A DNA stretch of 64,000 bases from contig JAKUDP010000008.1 in assembly GCA_022570795.1 (NCBI GenBank), positions 1,488,001 through 1,552,000 of the forward strand, written 5' to 3'. Below the pieces are notes generated by a model. That model was given only the letters and a program-made list of their open reading frames with translations. It did no database searches and was not told the DNA's origin. Shown piece after piece: positions 9,550 through 21,400 of the stretch. A program made the position numbers and the translations under genes. The DNA comes from Sphaerulina vaccinii. Its lineage: Eukaryota > Ascomycota > Dothideomycetes > Mycosphaerellales > Mycosphaerellaceae. Within the stretch, counting starts at the first letter, position 1, and each line of letters begins with the position of its first letter.

Positions 9550-11744
9550 GGCTAGAAAGGGAGCTTTGGAAGAAGCAAATGAGGAAAATAGCCTTACTGA
9601 AGAATCTCTTCATCGAGAGAGGTCGATGAACTATACTGGGCTCAATACCTATGTCTGACACGGCTGACCTAACGATGATCACACCTCTTTCTGCGAATCT
9701 TGATGTGCCTCTAAGTAGCACTCGAAGCACACCTATCTCAAGCTAGAGCAGATGTTCACCTATGAGACCAACGGGCCAAGACTGTGGAGGACAATCATAT
9801 TGAGGGCTGACTGCAGCCCCGGAGTTTGATAGAGGCTCCTGCCATAGAAGAAGGCCCGTGGAGGTAGCTGGAGCTCGGTCAAGGTTCCGTGGCTGAGAAT
9901 AGATGCAATCGAGCAAGGCTGCGGCGCGTTTGCCACCTGCCGGTCGTGGGATCGCATGCAAGATGACAAGGCTGGCAGGGTAATGATGGAGTCGAATGTC
10001 GAACGCCGCTTCGAGGAAGTTGTTGTACGTGCTGAAAGCACAGTTCGAACAGCAGGAAATGTGGAAAAAAACGTGGCAAGGTCACAAACTCTTCTAATGC
10101 CATTCTTAGTAGCGAAGCATATGCCAATTGACACCTAGCAGCGTAGGCCATCCAGGTCATCGAACTGCTTATCTTGCCTTGGGCTGCTTGACCAGTTCCT
10201 TAAGCTCTGTCGAGGACGATCTCGAAGGTCTTTGTGGTCTTAGCGGACTTCTTACTGCCACATCATCTTGTACGTATCCTGTAAGACTGTGATTAGGCTG
10301 CAGATTGCATGTTCAGTCTGCCCATCTCAGTAAAAGCCGGTCAGGCTGTGGAATATCGAGGCTGGATATCCCATCGCGAGAAGGTGGCCTTGGCTTGAGA
10401 AGTAGCGCATCGTGGTCCGTGAAAGTTAGCACTCCAGAATAGATATCATACTCGAAGCGACCATTGCTCGAGGAAGCACGTGGTTCGTGATGGAGAGAAC
10501 AAGAAGGAAGCAGAGTTGAGACCTGACAAGCTTTGTCAGCTCGGTTCTTGCCGCTTCTGACCTGGACATCGCAATACAACCTCTTTCCCTTTCTCAATAC
10601 ACCACTATGCCTCCCTGCCATGATGTGGCAGGCCATCCATCTCAAATCAAGAAAGTCTGCTCTTGTGTATCACAGCCTCGTTTGTTCGATCAACGCCGAC
10701 CTTCCTACTGCGATTGAATGGCGCAAGGCTGAGCAGCAAGATTCAAGGCTGCATATGTCCTAACTAGCTGATTTGTACAACGAGCGTGTGCTTCCTGCAA
10801 AGGATGCTCTAGCTCAATCTGGTACTTGCTGATCGAGCCGCCAGTGTGGAATTCTGATCATCGCCGAGAGGCTACCAGACCAGTGGGCGCGAGATCGAGG
10901 ACGGATCTACCTTTATCGTGGCACAATCTTTGTCCCGTCCAGCTCGTTCAGTGCTCCTGTACTCATGCAACATTCTACCGCAAGCCTATGTGCCACGCAA
11001 AGGGCACTTTCACGCCTTCCTTCTTCTACCATACCTATATCGAGAGCTGGGTCTCGCCGCCTTGGCGGTATCGGGCCCTAGATAAGACAAGATGTTGTCG
11101 ACTTCATCGGAACCCACGCTACCACGACTGCCACTTTCGTGGGGACTGTCTTTTTTGTCGTGAAGTCCGTACAGGAGCTACCATTAGTCCCGTCTTGGTC
11201 AAGACCAGGATCTAGTACCCAGAATTCTTCCACGCCGGAAGGTCTTCGCATCTCGCTGACACTTACCAGACACAAAGTTCTGGCGAGGAGTGAAAACTCT
11301 AGTCACTCAGCAACAGGACACCTGACGTGGACTGGTACTTCATGCTTCGCAAAGCCTGAGGCCGAATTGCCACCCATATGCAGATTGGACTTCGTCTATG
11401 GGTCAACATTCTTATCGTCCATCAGGACCTGCGTCGAGTGTCAAGACGAGATTATGCTGACCACTGATGGCATACATCGTGAGGTATCATGTGACAACCC
11501 GGTCATCATATAGGTGGAAAGTCGGCCAGAGGAGAATAACCTTCAGCGGACTGTCTACAGTACTAATATCAGCCATCACGAGGAACATCAAGCGCGCCTG
11601 GCGGTCAGACTGACCTTACCGGCAGTCATCTCACTAGCTAGTGCTTCAGCATAAAAGCGGCTGCTCTCCGTCACTAATCGATCGACAAGCTACTCCTACG
11701 ACCAAACTTGCTTCATAGCACTCAAAGCCACAAGATAATACAAG
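9550..11744. other. Gene-poor stretch
   Basis: About 2.2 kb without a gene I can support. Overlapping open frames of 60-130 codons on both strands (for example near 9760-10134 and 10826-11513) have no signal peptide, domain or consistent splice structure. It includes the promoter of the small secreted protein gene at 11745. Confidence 0.4.
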
Positions 11745-11994
11745 ATGATGTCCATTACCAGACTTGCCCTCTCCTTTCTGCTCTTGCTCCCAGGGCTGGC
11801 AATGGCTTGCACTTCTGGCTCTGTAAGCATCTATGACGCTTCCTGGGTGTGGTTTCGTGCAGAGCACTGATTGCTACATGCAGGAATGTGCCCGTGGCGA
11901 GGAACATTGTCTGCACTGCCCCGGGCTAGCTGGCACCTGTGTCAGTGGCTCGGAATGCAACTCCCTGCCACAGCCAAACTGCTATCGCTCATAA
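11745..11994 (+). CDS. Small cysteine-rich secreted protein with two possible intron ends
   Basis: Exons 11745-11822 and 11884-11994 encode 62 residues. A strong signal peptide (about residues 1-21, hydrophobic core LALSFLLLLPGLA) precedes a mature chain of about 41 residues with seven cysteines, ending NCYRS. An alternative acceptor 21 nt upstream (GTGCAG, exon start 11863) keeps the frame and adds STDCYMQ, giving eight cysteines, an even number. That intron would be only 40 nt, so the downstream acceptor is the default. Start codons at 11745 and 11748 are adjacent. No family is recognised; it resembles fungal effector-like or antifungal-type small proteins only in general form. Confidence 0.55.
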
Positions 11995-12160
11995 TGGCGC
12001 TATCGAGGCCGCACGATGAGGTACACATCATCTCTATTCAAGCACTTCTCGCAAATAGAAGCTAAAGTTCGCCTCATAGAGCACTAACCTCGTTTTGATT
12101 TGGATACTGTCAGCGAGAGAAAAACATGAAATAAATAATGAACATTAAAACCTGAAAAAG

Positions 12161-12505
12161 CTACTTCGGACAAGTACTATACTTCCAACACTGCTTGTCA
12201 TAAAACGTCAACGACGGCGCACCCGCCTTCGTCGAAGTCTTCAAACTCTTGTATGCCAGTCCATATAACTGACACATTTTCTTATCGCTATAGCTGAAGC
12301 TAACACACTTGATGTTCTTCAGGCAATTGCTTGCGCACAGGTTGGCGTTTGCGACAGACACGGGACTGTCGAGAGCAGGTTTATTGCTGGTGTTTACTAC
12401 AGCTTGCTTGATCACCTTGTTACACGTGATTGTTGTGGGAGCCGAAGTGCTTGCGATGACCCACGGCCTTGCTGAACGCCAATCGCCCAAGAAGGAAGTC
12501 GGCAT
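12161..12505 (-). CDS. Small Apple/PAN-like cysteine-rich protein
   Basis: An open frame of 114 residues. The second half has the spacing of an Apple/PAN module: ANLCASNCLKNIKCVSFSYS, then KKMCQLYG, then LTFYDKQCW. These modules bind protein or carbohydrate in secreted fungal proteins. No signal peptide is visible at this start, and I could not build a convincing upstream exon. Its 5' end overlaps, on the other strand, the first exon proposed for the neighbouring Apple-like gene, so at least one of the two starts may be wrong. Confidence 0.45.
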   Translation of the reverse strand: MPTSFLGDWRSARPWVIASTSAPTTITCNKVIKQAVVNTSNKPALDSPVSVANANLCASNCLKNIKCVSFSYSDKKMCQLYGLAYKSLKTSTKAGAPSLTFYDKQCWKYSTCPK

Positions 12506-13408
12506 CTCAGCTCACTCGTACGCGAATAACGTGAAGTGTAAGTAACTCATATGCGACTCTCTCACACTGCAACGACGAAGCTCCAATTTACTGACGCTTC
12601 TCTATTCTAAAGGCACTCGATATGTCAAAAACAAGGCAACTGTCACGACTACCACGACCCTCACGCCACAAACCAACACAATGACCTATTTCTCTCGAAC
12701 AGCTCGCTCTACCTCAGTGATCAAAGTCACAGAAACCATCTCCCCAGCCGTAGTCACTTCGACATATACTTCATTCTCTACCAGCACGGTCCAGACGACT
12801 ACCACCCTTTTCGAAACTTCCACTACCACACTTGGAGCAGTCGAAACACAAGTCCTCAACGGTCCAACATTCTACGATGCTTGCAAACCCGAATCGAATA
12901 ACTTCGTTGGACCAAATTTCAATTTCGTCAAATCGGACGGAACCACCACTCAATACCACGCCGTGAACATTCTTAACAATGGACCAAATGTGGGTAATAC
13001 TGGTACTATTGTTAGTTTGAATGAAGTCAATACAAGAGAGGAATGCTGCGCGAGATGTCAAGCTTCGAGCGTTTGTGAATCTTTTGGTTATAGGAAAGGT
13101 AAGAAAGCTAGTATTGACTCCGAATCGTCTTCTGACTACTGACTTTCTGTTGTTAGGCGCGGCTAGCTGCTTTTTGATGAGCCATCCTGATGCTACATGC
13201 TCGGCACAGAATCAACCTAATATGATTCTCAGTAAGCAGGGAGCGGATAATGGGGTAGAAGTGAGTAGATCGATCGACCGGCATTGTCGGATGAATGAAG
13301 AATTGACTAACATTCTGCGTTTAGGGTTATGTTGTTGGAAACGGCAAATGCGGATATGCCTACAGTGCGAACAGCGATGGTTCGCTCTTTCGCGTGACAC
13401 CATCTTAG
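12456..13408 (+). CDS. Secreted or cell-wall protein with Thr/Ser-rich region and Apple/PAN-like C-terminus
   Basis: Exons are 12456-12537, 12613-13098, 13157-13260 and 13325-13408, with in-phase junctions and GTAAGT, GTAAGA and GTGAGT donors. The middle is a Thr/Ser/Val-rich stretch, probably O-glycosylated. It is followed by a cysteine module (DACKPESNNF, TREECCARCQASSVCESFGY, ASCFLMSHPDATC, GNGKCGYAY) like the Apple/PAN proteins common in Dothideomycetes. The first exon is the weak point. Its frame stays open back to an ATG at 12312, where the residues are strongly hydrophobic and could be a signal anchor, but this stretch is antisense to the Apple-like frame at 12161-12505 and its hydrophobicity may be an artefact of that. 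Exons 2-4 are much more certain than exon 1. Confidence 0.5.
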
Positions 13409-13556
13409 TAGATAGCACGACCTTCTTGCCAGCCCACCTTCTCTATATCAGTTTCGTTTCATCTTTGGGCTTTACTGCTACCACAACACTTCCATTTCTA
13501 CACATTCATTGCTGTTCATGGTCATCGCTAACAATAATTATTCGCAAGTACGCGCA

Positions 13557-14258
13557 TCACCTCTTCGGCATCCAAACCCCATGCCCACCCTCTGGTTCAA
13601 ACCAAAACAAACTCCTTCCTTTCACTTTCCTTCCCTCAGGCACCTTAGGTCTAACCCTTCCATCTACAACCTCATACCGACGAGTCGTCGCACCATCTTC
13701 CAAATGCACATCATCTAAATCCACATCTTCCAGGCCAAGATCAACATCCACAACAACAGGCGACCTTACACCATCCTTCTCAGCATCTACATCCTTCTCC
13801 CAAACTTCCCCCCTCTTCCCCATGCCCATCTCAACAGCCTCCTCACTACCCATCTCAGGATTCTCCACTACAGTATGCGAGAAAACCCCACGATACTTTC
13901 TCGTAAACTCATCATCTACACTTTTACCCGCATACGATATCCTCTTATTATCCCTTTCATAGAAACGAGATTGTCGACCCCAAGTTTTCGCTTGTTGCCG
14001 GGCTTTTCGGCGGGTATGTTGTTTGTATAGTAGAGTGGCCAGGACGAGAAGGCTGAAGAGGGTGAGAAGACCGCAGAATGTTAGAGTTATGATGAGAGTC
14101 GTACGGGAGATGATTAGGTCGTTGGGTTGGAGGTTGTAGCATGTTTCGGTTGTTGATCGCCTGGAGTAGATGGGTCGTAAATCTGAAGCGTGGCGGATGA
14201 CATCGTCGTTGCGAGAGCGGATGTTATGTTCGAGGTATGTGAGATCGATGTCTGCCAT
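13557..14258 (-). CDS. Single-pass membrane protein of unknown function
   Basis: An intronless frame of 233 residues. The start at 14258 (MADIDLTYLEHNIRSRNDDV) is chosen over an upstream ATG because the extra 103 residues look non-coding. One strong transmembrane helix lies at about residues 50-72 (TTLIITLTFCGLLTLFSLLV) and is followed by a basic stop-transfer stretch (KQHTRRKARQQ). The long C-terminal tail is charged, Asp/Glu/Val-rich in the middle, and ends in a Trp/Phe-containing motif. It converges with the Apple-like gene, only about 150 bp from its end. I do not recognise a family. Confidence 0.6.
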   Translation of the reverse strand: MADIDLTYLEHNIRSRNDDVIRHASDLRPIYSRRSTTETCYNLQPNDLIISRTTLIITLTFCGLLTLFSLLVLATLLYKQHTRRKARQQAKTWGRQSRFYERDNKRISYAGKSVDDEFTRKYRGVFSHTVVENPEMGSEEAVEMGMGKRGEVWEKDVDAEKDGVRSPVVVDVDLGLEDVDLDDVHLEDGATTRRYEVVDGRVRPKVPEGRKVKGRSLFWFEPEGGHGVWMPKR

Positions 14259-14896
14259 TGTGTATGTATGTGTGTATGTAGCTTGGTGTTGTGGCTTTGA
14301 TATTATGATTATTATGGCGCCGGCGCCGAAATTCTGTCTTCTGGTATTGAGGGGAAGTATGAAAGTTGCAAGGATGAAAAGGAATACGAACTCTTCTGAA
14401 CCTACTTGACTGCGGCAATGCAGTATATACGATGTGAAGCGCGTGCGATCTACTGTTGTTGGGTTCCATAGACGCGTTGTGCGGCGTAGTTGTTGCTTAA
14501 TACAGCAACGAAGTTTTGACACTTCTACAAGACGACATCGCTTGCAAGTGCGATTGTGTTTCACCAATGCGCTATGCTACAAGTTTCAACATTGTAGTGG
14601 TTGGAGGAAGCGCGCAGTTGTTGAAGTGGAGTGTGGTAGAAGTTCGGTTTCAGGTGAAGCGCTTGGAGCTCCGAAGCTGAGCGCTTAACACCAATAGAAC
14701 CTTGGCGAACTCCCTCATACGCGGATGGCGTGCATACGCGTAGGAACATGTTCAGAGCCAGTCGGATAAGTCGCGTCTGTAGTCTTGCGGCGTGTACTGG
14801 GTAGTGGATCTCGTCCGGTCATTATGCTTGTGCTGGAATGAAGCCGACCTGCGCAAAGGTCAGACTTGTTCGACGTAGTAGGATAGATTGCCTAGC
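14259..14896. other. Intergenic spacer
   Basis: Nothing supported. It is the promoter side of the single-pass membrane protein gene and the 3' flank of the RED-like gene. Confidence 0.5.
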
Positions 14897-16531
14897 TCAT
14901 TTGTTGTCCTTTGCTTTGCGGCCTTCGATCACTCTAAAGATGTCTGCAGCATTGTTGACGTCGCCTTTCCTCTTCTTCGGCTTGCGCTTCGTCTTGTCGC
15001 GACGCTTGCCATCATCTTCCTCCCACCCATCGTCCCCAGCATTCTTGCCTCCCTTCCACTCTGCAAGCTTGACTTTGTTGTCCATGCCGTCTTCCTCGTC
15101 CTCACCACGACTACCTCCAAAACCAAGGTCCATATCGTCCAGATCTCGGTCTTGTTGTGCCAACATCTTGGCACGTTTTGCTTTCCGTGCTTCGCGTTCT
15201 TCTTTTGTGGCAGGATCATCGTCTTCGTCCTCATCCGATCCAATCTTGTCGGCGCCGAGCTGACTGACCTTCTTGAGCACATTTTCGATGCCCTTGAATC
15301 GATCCTTCACGGCCTCTTCTTCATCATGTCGCGAGCTGTCACCAAAGTAGTTCCGTGAGCCCTTTGTGGCAGGTGTAGATTCTGTGGCTTTCGACGGCGA
15401 TTCGTCCTTGGTCTCCACTTCCACATCACTATCTCCTTTCGGCTCTTCTGGCTTGGCTGGCTTTCGTGACGCAGCCTCACTCTCGTCCTCGCTATCGGAG
15501 TCGCTATCGTTATCATCGTCGTCCATGTCGCCGAGAGGGTTGTACTCAGTTCCAGCGCCTCCGAAGATATCATCGTCACTCTCCTCATCTAGCTCCGGCT
15601 TCTTCTGCTCTGGTACAGCAACATCTGCCCCCAGCACAGGCTTACTGATATCGGGCATGACCACTGCAACCTTGCCCTCGACAGCAGCACCGGGCGCTGC
15701 CTTCTTGACCATCTTCTTGACTGTTCCATCTTCTTGCACCACTGTCACCACTTCCCTCCCTTTATGATCGATCTCTACCTTCGGCTTCGACTGCTCATCA
15801 AGCTTCTTCCAACGCCCGTCCAACTTCGGTGCACTGGCAGCCTTAGCCTCGGCGGCAGCCTTTCGTTGTGCTTTGAGCTCGGCCAGCAGCTCGTCTCGTG
15901 TGCGCTTCTTGCCTGCGATGGGCTCAACGGCCTTCACGCCCCTCTTTTCGGTCTGCTCCTTCTGGACTGTCGCGACTTCCTGCTCTCCCAGCTTCTCCAG
16001 CTCATCGTCCACATCAACCTCGGGCTCAGCTTCTTCCTCATCATCCTTCTTGCCAGTCCCAAGCACATCTTCACCACGCCTCACACGCTCGAGCAACTGC
16101 CTGTCCAGACCTTTGACCAAATGTGTGCTCGAGACATCACCTCCTGTAATCTTGTCTCTCAGCGCCTCGAATGTCTCCCAAGGAATCTGCCCAAGCTTTG
16201 CCTGTTCTTCCAGCGCCTTGATCCGCTCTGCCTTGTCATCCTTATCGTTCTCCGCAGCCTGTCTCTCTTTGGCCCGATCCACGTATCCTGATCCAAATTT
16301 GCTGCCTTTTGGTGCAGAAGACTTGTACTTCTTGGGCGGCCTCATCTGCGCATGCTGCTCTCGGACCTGCCGTGCAAAATCATCGCCGCCAACTGCCTTG
16401 CCAGGCCTCGGCGTCATGGGCACAAACGCGCTTCTCTTCGTACCCAGCGCACTTGGTCTCGCTGGAATGGCGCCATCCTCCTGTCGCGCAGGTGTGCTGG
16501 CCACCAGCTTGCGGAAGGCATCGTTGTTCAT
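14897..16531 (-). CDS. RED/IK-like spliceosomal protein (RED_N domain)
   Basis: Orthologue of human RED (IK), a subunit of the spliceosomal B complex that acts with SMU1. It is a single exon of 544 residues. The N-terminus begins MNNDAFRKLVA and contains FARQVREQHAQM, YVDRAKERQ and WETFEALRDKITGGD, followed by STHLVKGLDRQLLERVRRG, all typical of the RED N-terminal region. The middle and C-terminus are Lys/Glu/Asp-rich and disordered, with an acidic DDDDNDSDSDSEDESEA block and a basic KRRDKTKRKPKKRKGD segment near the end, likely nuclear localisation. An in-frame ATG eight codons upstream (16555) is possible; 16531 matches the usual start of the family. Confidence 0.8.
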   Translation of the reverse strand: MNNDAFRKLVASTPARQEDGAIPARPSALGTKRSAFVPMTPRPGKAVGGDDFARQVREQHAQMRPPKKYKSSAPKGSKFGSGYVDRAKERQAAENDKDDKAERIKALEEQAKLGQIPWETFEALRDKITGGDVSSTHLVKGLDRQLLERVRRGEDVLGTGKKDDEEEAEPEVDVDDELEKLGEQEVATVQKEQTEKRGVKAVEPIAGKKRTRDELLAELKAQRKAAAEAKAASAPKLDGRWKKLDEQSKPKVEIDHKGREVVTVVQEDGTVKKMVKKAAPGAAVEGKVAVVMPDISKPVLGADVAVPEQKKPELDEESDDDIFGGAGTEYNPLGDMDDDDNDSDSDSEDESEAASRKPAKPEEPKGDSDVEVETKDESPSKATESTPATKGSRNYFGDSSRHDEEEAVKDRFKGIENVLKKVSQLGADKIGSDEDEDDDPATKEEREARKAKRAKMLAQQDRDLDDMDLGFGGSRGEDEEDGMDNKVKLAEWKGGKNAGDDGWEEDDGKRRDKTKRKPKKRKGDVNNAADIFRVIEGRKAKDNK

Positions 16532-17893
16532 CGTGGGGGAGATATATGGATACAAGAAGAAAGGGAGAGCAGTCAGTCCATGCTCCTGTTCCCAATGGTT
16601 AGGCTAAGCATCAGGGCGTCTCCTGTGATGATTTGCCTTGTTCGCTAAGTGGACAGTGCGAGAGAATCCAGACGCCTGTAGAGTTTGTCGTCTCCAAAAT
16701 GTTGGAGACGGCAGGAACTAACGGCTTCGGGACCTGCCGAAGCTACTGTATTTGTGCCGGTCAAATGTACCCTTCACTTCACATCTTCGACCCTACATAC
16801 ACCCTAAGGTTACATCTTAACATCTCAACAACAACCGATGCTGAAGGACATTAAAGTACGCGTTATATTGCTGAATACTGCAAACGGCCAGAGATAGCTC
16901 GACAGGCTTAAGCTTCGCCTGCACGCAAGGATATCCTGAGGTCAGACACCTGAAGTCATCAAAGTATAAGAAGAAGGACAAGAAGAAGCGCTTTCAGGAA
17001 CCAGACCGGATGCCCCTGAGGGCAGCGGACATGTTATGGCGGCCGCGTCAGTGATGAACAATCTTCTGGTGCATCGAAGACTTTCACCAAGATACAGCTC
17101 TGACAACGATATAGACTCCACGTGAAGCAGCCAAGAGTGTCTTCGAGCCAATCGCATATTATCTCGTATATCGTTCTTGGAAGTCGAGACTTACTCCCAG
17201 AGCCTCAGTCATATCACTCGGGCTTTGAAGGTGAGTGGTCTGTTGGGATGCAGGATCATATCTTCTCTCGCACCGCCCTCGGGAAGTGCATTTGTCTATG
17301 GTTCCGGCGGTCTTCTTAGAGCCCGCGCATACCGCATTCGAACTCTGTTATGTTAACATTGCGTGCTACGCCCATGCCGTGATCACAAAGACCCAGACCA
17401 AGCTGGCGAACGAAGCCATATCCGACTTGGCCAAGACCAGTCCGAAACGTCGAGCAGACAGGCTTGAGAAGCAGCGTCGGAATGCTGTCGTAGGCTTCAA
17501 TACTCAAGCGTCCTGCAGATCTTGCTGTGCCACTCACAATCATAGCGCCAGCTTCACAACTCACGGCCAAACAATAGCCTTCCTGTCGGGCGGCAACTGT
17601 CTTGCCTGTCTCTTCAAACCTAGCCGGCATGGCCAGACCACCTCTCAAGCAATGTTGGTATAAGGCCGACTAAGCGACCTACGAGAGGACGTATAACAAG
17701 GTTTCTTGTTAAATTGAGCAATTCCAACGGACAACATATATAGAATTCTGGGACAAGGGAGGCAGTTGAGTTCTCTCTCTATGGACATTTGCCATATATT
17801 GCTGTCGAATCTGTCATTTATACCGAGGAAAAGTCATCCTCAGCCATATATCTCTCTTCACTCGCGCGTCCGCGAGCCTTCAAGCAGATCGCC
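16532..17893. other. Gene-poor stretch
   Basis: About 1.4 kb between divergently transcribed genes. Open frames of up to 142 codons around 17235-17663 lie opposite a 110-codon antisense frame and show no domain. An AT-rich TATATAGAATTC lies about 150 bp upstream of the next gene and may belong to its promoter. Confidence 0.4.
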
Positions 17894-18495
17894 ATGAAGT
17901 CGCAGTACACCATCCCGTTCGCCACTGCCCTGCTTGCCTCTCTGACGAACGCAGGAGGAGTCAACCGCACCGCAACGAACGGATGGGGTTCCACGCCCGC
18001 TGATCGACACTACATCACCGACGCGCAGGCTCAAGAAGTCGTCTCCGTGGCATATGCCGCGTCTCAGCAGATGGGGTACTGCAATCCCCTTTCATGCCTC
18101 ATCGAAACACTGCTGACTCTCTCGACTCTAGCGTCTCCAACACAATCGCAGTAACCGACCCCTCAACCCACCTCGTCGCCTTGCTCCGCATGGACAACGC
18201 AGCGCTCGCAACCATCGACATCGTGATCAAGAAAGCCAAGACCACATCGTTGTTCAATGGAGCGCCTTCGGATACATTATATAATGCTTCGCAGCCAGGA
18301 CCACAGGGGGATCACTGGAGTATTGCGGCAACCAATGGCGGGATTGTAGTCTTCGAAGGCGGAGTGCCAATCATTGACAAAGACGGTTATTGGATTGGAA
18401 GTGTTGGCGTTGGAGGTGGACCTGGAGCGACGGATACTCAAATCGCGAAGATGGCGGCTGCAGCTGTTCTTAATGATACTATGACTTATCGATAG
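17894..18495 (+). CDS. Secreted HbpS/GlcG-like (DUF336, haem-degrading family) protein
   Basis: Exons 17894-18075 and 18132-18495 encode 181 residues. Residues 1-20 form a signal peptide. The domain is HbpS/GlcG-like (PF03928): ITDAQAQEVVSVAYAASQQMG, then VSNTIAVTDPSTHLVALLRM rebuilt across the intron, then DIVIKKAKTTSLF, GGIVVFEGGVPI, and GYWIGSVGVGGG-type glycine loops near the C-terminus. Family members bind haem or small organic ligands; several bacterial ones are extracellular redox sensors. The function in fungi is not settled, so the call is limited to the fold. The intron donor (GTACTG) is slightly off consensus, but the spliced protein matches the family without gaps. Confidence 0.75.
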
Positions 18496-21400
18496 AGAGT
18501 ATAGCGTCTGACATACCTCCATAGTAGACTTCTCCTGGTCGCCAAGTGTAATTGTGTTCATTCAGTATCGTGCCAGACAGGCTGGCTATTCTATCTATGC
18601 TCACTTCGCACTCTTCGTGCATGTTCTCTCTGCGCCACTCTCCGAAGATCGACGCAGCGGACGGCTTGCTGCGTGTGCGCGCGTCAAGGCTCCGTGCTTA
18701 GGAGTTGAAGCAGGCTGCGAGCAACTTTAGCGCGTGAGTGCCATGCGACTGACTGCAACTTCCAGCTATTCTCACGTCCTATCGCAACCACTGCGGCTCT
18801 TTTCATGCCTAATGCGCCAGTTTCCTCGAGAGCCTGGGTCTGGAGATTGTCTGCAGCCGAGAGAGTGGTATCAAGTGAATCTCTTATACCAGCAAAGCTT
18901 GTCTGGGTAGGTATGTCAGCTCTTGGCTGTTCACAGAGATTGTCGCAATGGTGGCATGTCGTCGGGAAGGATCCGCAGCGATAGTATACGACCTGAGAGT
19001 GCCGTAGCTGTCCTTGATCTGACAGTTTTTGGGTTCGTCCAGTCTTTATACTGTATATAAAGGCGGATCATCCGAGCTGAGAGTTGGTGCAAGTTAGTAC
19101 TCAGAAGCGTGCCCCGCTTCCTGCTCTTGCGACTGAAGAGTGAACTTAAGGCGTTCCATTTGGCTGCTATGAAGGCAGGCATAGACAGTGCAATCTCATG
19201 CATGTAGGAAGTACGCACGAATCGAAGCCAGGCTATAGCTCGAGCCTGCTATATTAACTTGGCTCTGCTATCTCGTGAACATATGAGATATGTCGCTCTT
19301 GGTGACTGTAAAGGACATGAACACACATCGAGCGATACTTCGGCCGACATCAAGAAAGACGTACACTAGCGACATACTGTCCGTAGCGCTGCTGCAGCTG
19401 TTTTATTCCTTCGTGTTACTGCGTTGGCAGGCCAGGGCGATGTTACGGTCTTCTTCGGTCGCGAGTTGAATTCCGACAGAACTGCCTCCTGCATTGGAGA
19501 TTCTGCATCTGTATCGCCCACGTGGTTAATTGTCTTCTTTTCTCGCTAGCGCTCTGCACTTAGCTATAACAGGAGAAGCCGATGTGCTGTCAACTTTCCA
19601 TGCAGCAGTAGGCAGTCTGGGTAACTACCTCATACCGCTGCCAGTGATGGTGATGCTGTCGGTGGCGATGTACGTCGGCAGTTGGACTGCCCAGTCTCTG
19701 TAGTGATTGTCTTACAACCCTGTTCCCGGTAACATCGCGCATGGAAGCCTCTGACTTCACTTGCTGTTGTGTCTCCATCATAGTCAGGAAGCCACTCCGA
19801 TCCCGAACAAGTCCTCGGAATCTCCAAGGAAAGAAACATGCTCATAAGGGCAACGCGTATGGGATTTCTTCGCTTCGGATGATTACTGATAAACAGCAGT
19901 ACACCTTGGCCCAGATGCCTGCAAGTTGTTATAGTCGTGACAGCTGCTCTCATCAGACCGCTCGTTTTTGTGGATTCTTTCATCCCACTTCGCCAAACCC
20001 ATCAATACGGACGAGTCCACTAAACCTATCAATCGGCCTCCACCTGTGATTGATGAAGACTTAGGGCTATGGCCGCGTACCGGTGAGATCCAGATCCATA
20101 AGTAAGTGATTACCGCTTCGGACTTTGTCTGCAGCTGCCAAGTCAATATTGACATAAGGCAATATGCCATTTTCACCGCTGCCAAAACATTTCTTGCTCA
20201 CAATTTGCGAGCAAAGCTAATCAATCATGGAGTGCTATGCGGACTGTAGTAGCTGAGACCTGTCAGCTATTTCACTGCCGGTCTCGGCTCACAGCGGCCA
20301 CTACCTATATTGAGAGCGCTCGCTAGACATGGTCTTTAGTCAAGATCCTCGTCACTTGGCTTCCGTCGATTCTCAGGTACTTCTTTTAATCTGTTTCCTG
20401 CGTAACATAGATCGCTCGCCCGGGACGTGTGTCTTGAAACAATAGCGGGTGACCGCTCGTGAGGTTGCCGCCGGACTGTGCTCCCCATGCGATCCGATCT
20501 TCAGGCACTCGCCGGATAGCTTGTTTCGACAACTCGATGTGCAGGTTCGAGACTTGGGAGCAGGCCATGCAATGCTCGTATTGGGTTCGTAACGTTCGCT
20601 TTGGTGAACTTCTTCAGATTTCACGGAAGACCAGATTGAGTTGCAATATGAACAGGTCCACGAACAGCAGTATCGCCGGGCAGAAGTGATCTGGCCAAGA
20701 AAATCACGACTGGCATAAAGCATTGCTGAATGGTGTCAGGAGTTTCATCCGGTGGAGAGGTGGAGCTCTTGAGGGAAGCAACGGACTTCTGTCCGAAGCT
20801 GGAGGTCGTCTGGACAAGGGCGATGTCGAACACAAGTCGTTGGTATCTGCGTTGAGGACGTGAGTGCAGTCTCGGCATGCCTCGCGTAGATGCATGTTGC
20901 TGAAGAAGATGAAGAACCGTACAGGCATATGTGCTCGGGTGCTGGCGAGAGCCTGATCTACCCATTATGGTCTACATCGACATCAGCTGTTTCATGATGA
21001 GTTTCCTTACTCATCGTGGCGGCCACGAGGCAGGCGTGAAGATCGAGGTCAATATCCTCCGGTGGTGGTTTCTGAGGCAGTTGTCAGCGAATATGCCGTG
21101 TCAAGTGCTTACGATGTACGAACCGCTCGTTTAGATTTCCTAATGCCTACCCACTGCCACAAGCCGCTGAAGATCTCTCGCAAGCCTAATTCCATCAAGT
21201 GGTGTCTCTTTACCACGCCGAAGACGAAGAGACCATAGCAACAACGAAGATGTGGTTCAGCATCAACACCAATCTATGTTGCAGCCCAACCCATCTCTCA
21301 AGCGTCCAGCTACAATCTCTTCGTCGTCTATAGAGTCTACGCCGTCTTCACGAGATCGAAGATGAAGAACAAAAGACATGACGTTCAGAGAAAGATGTCC

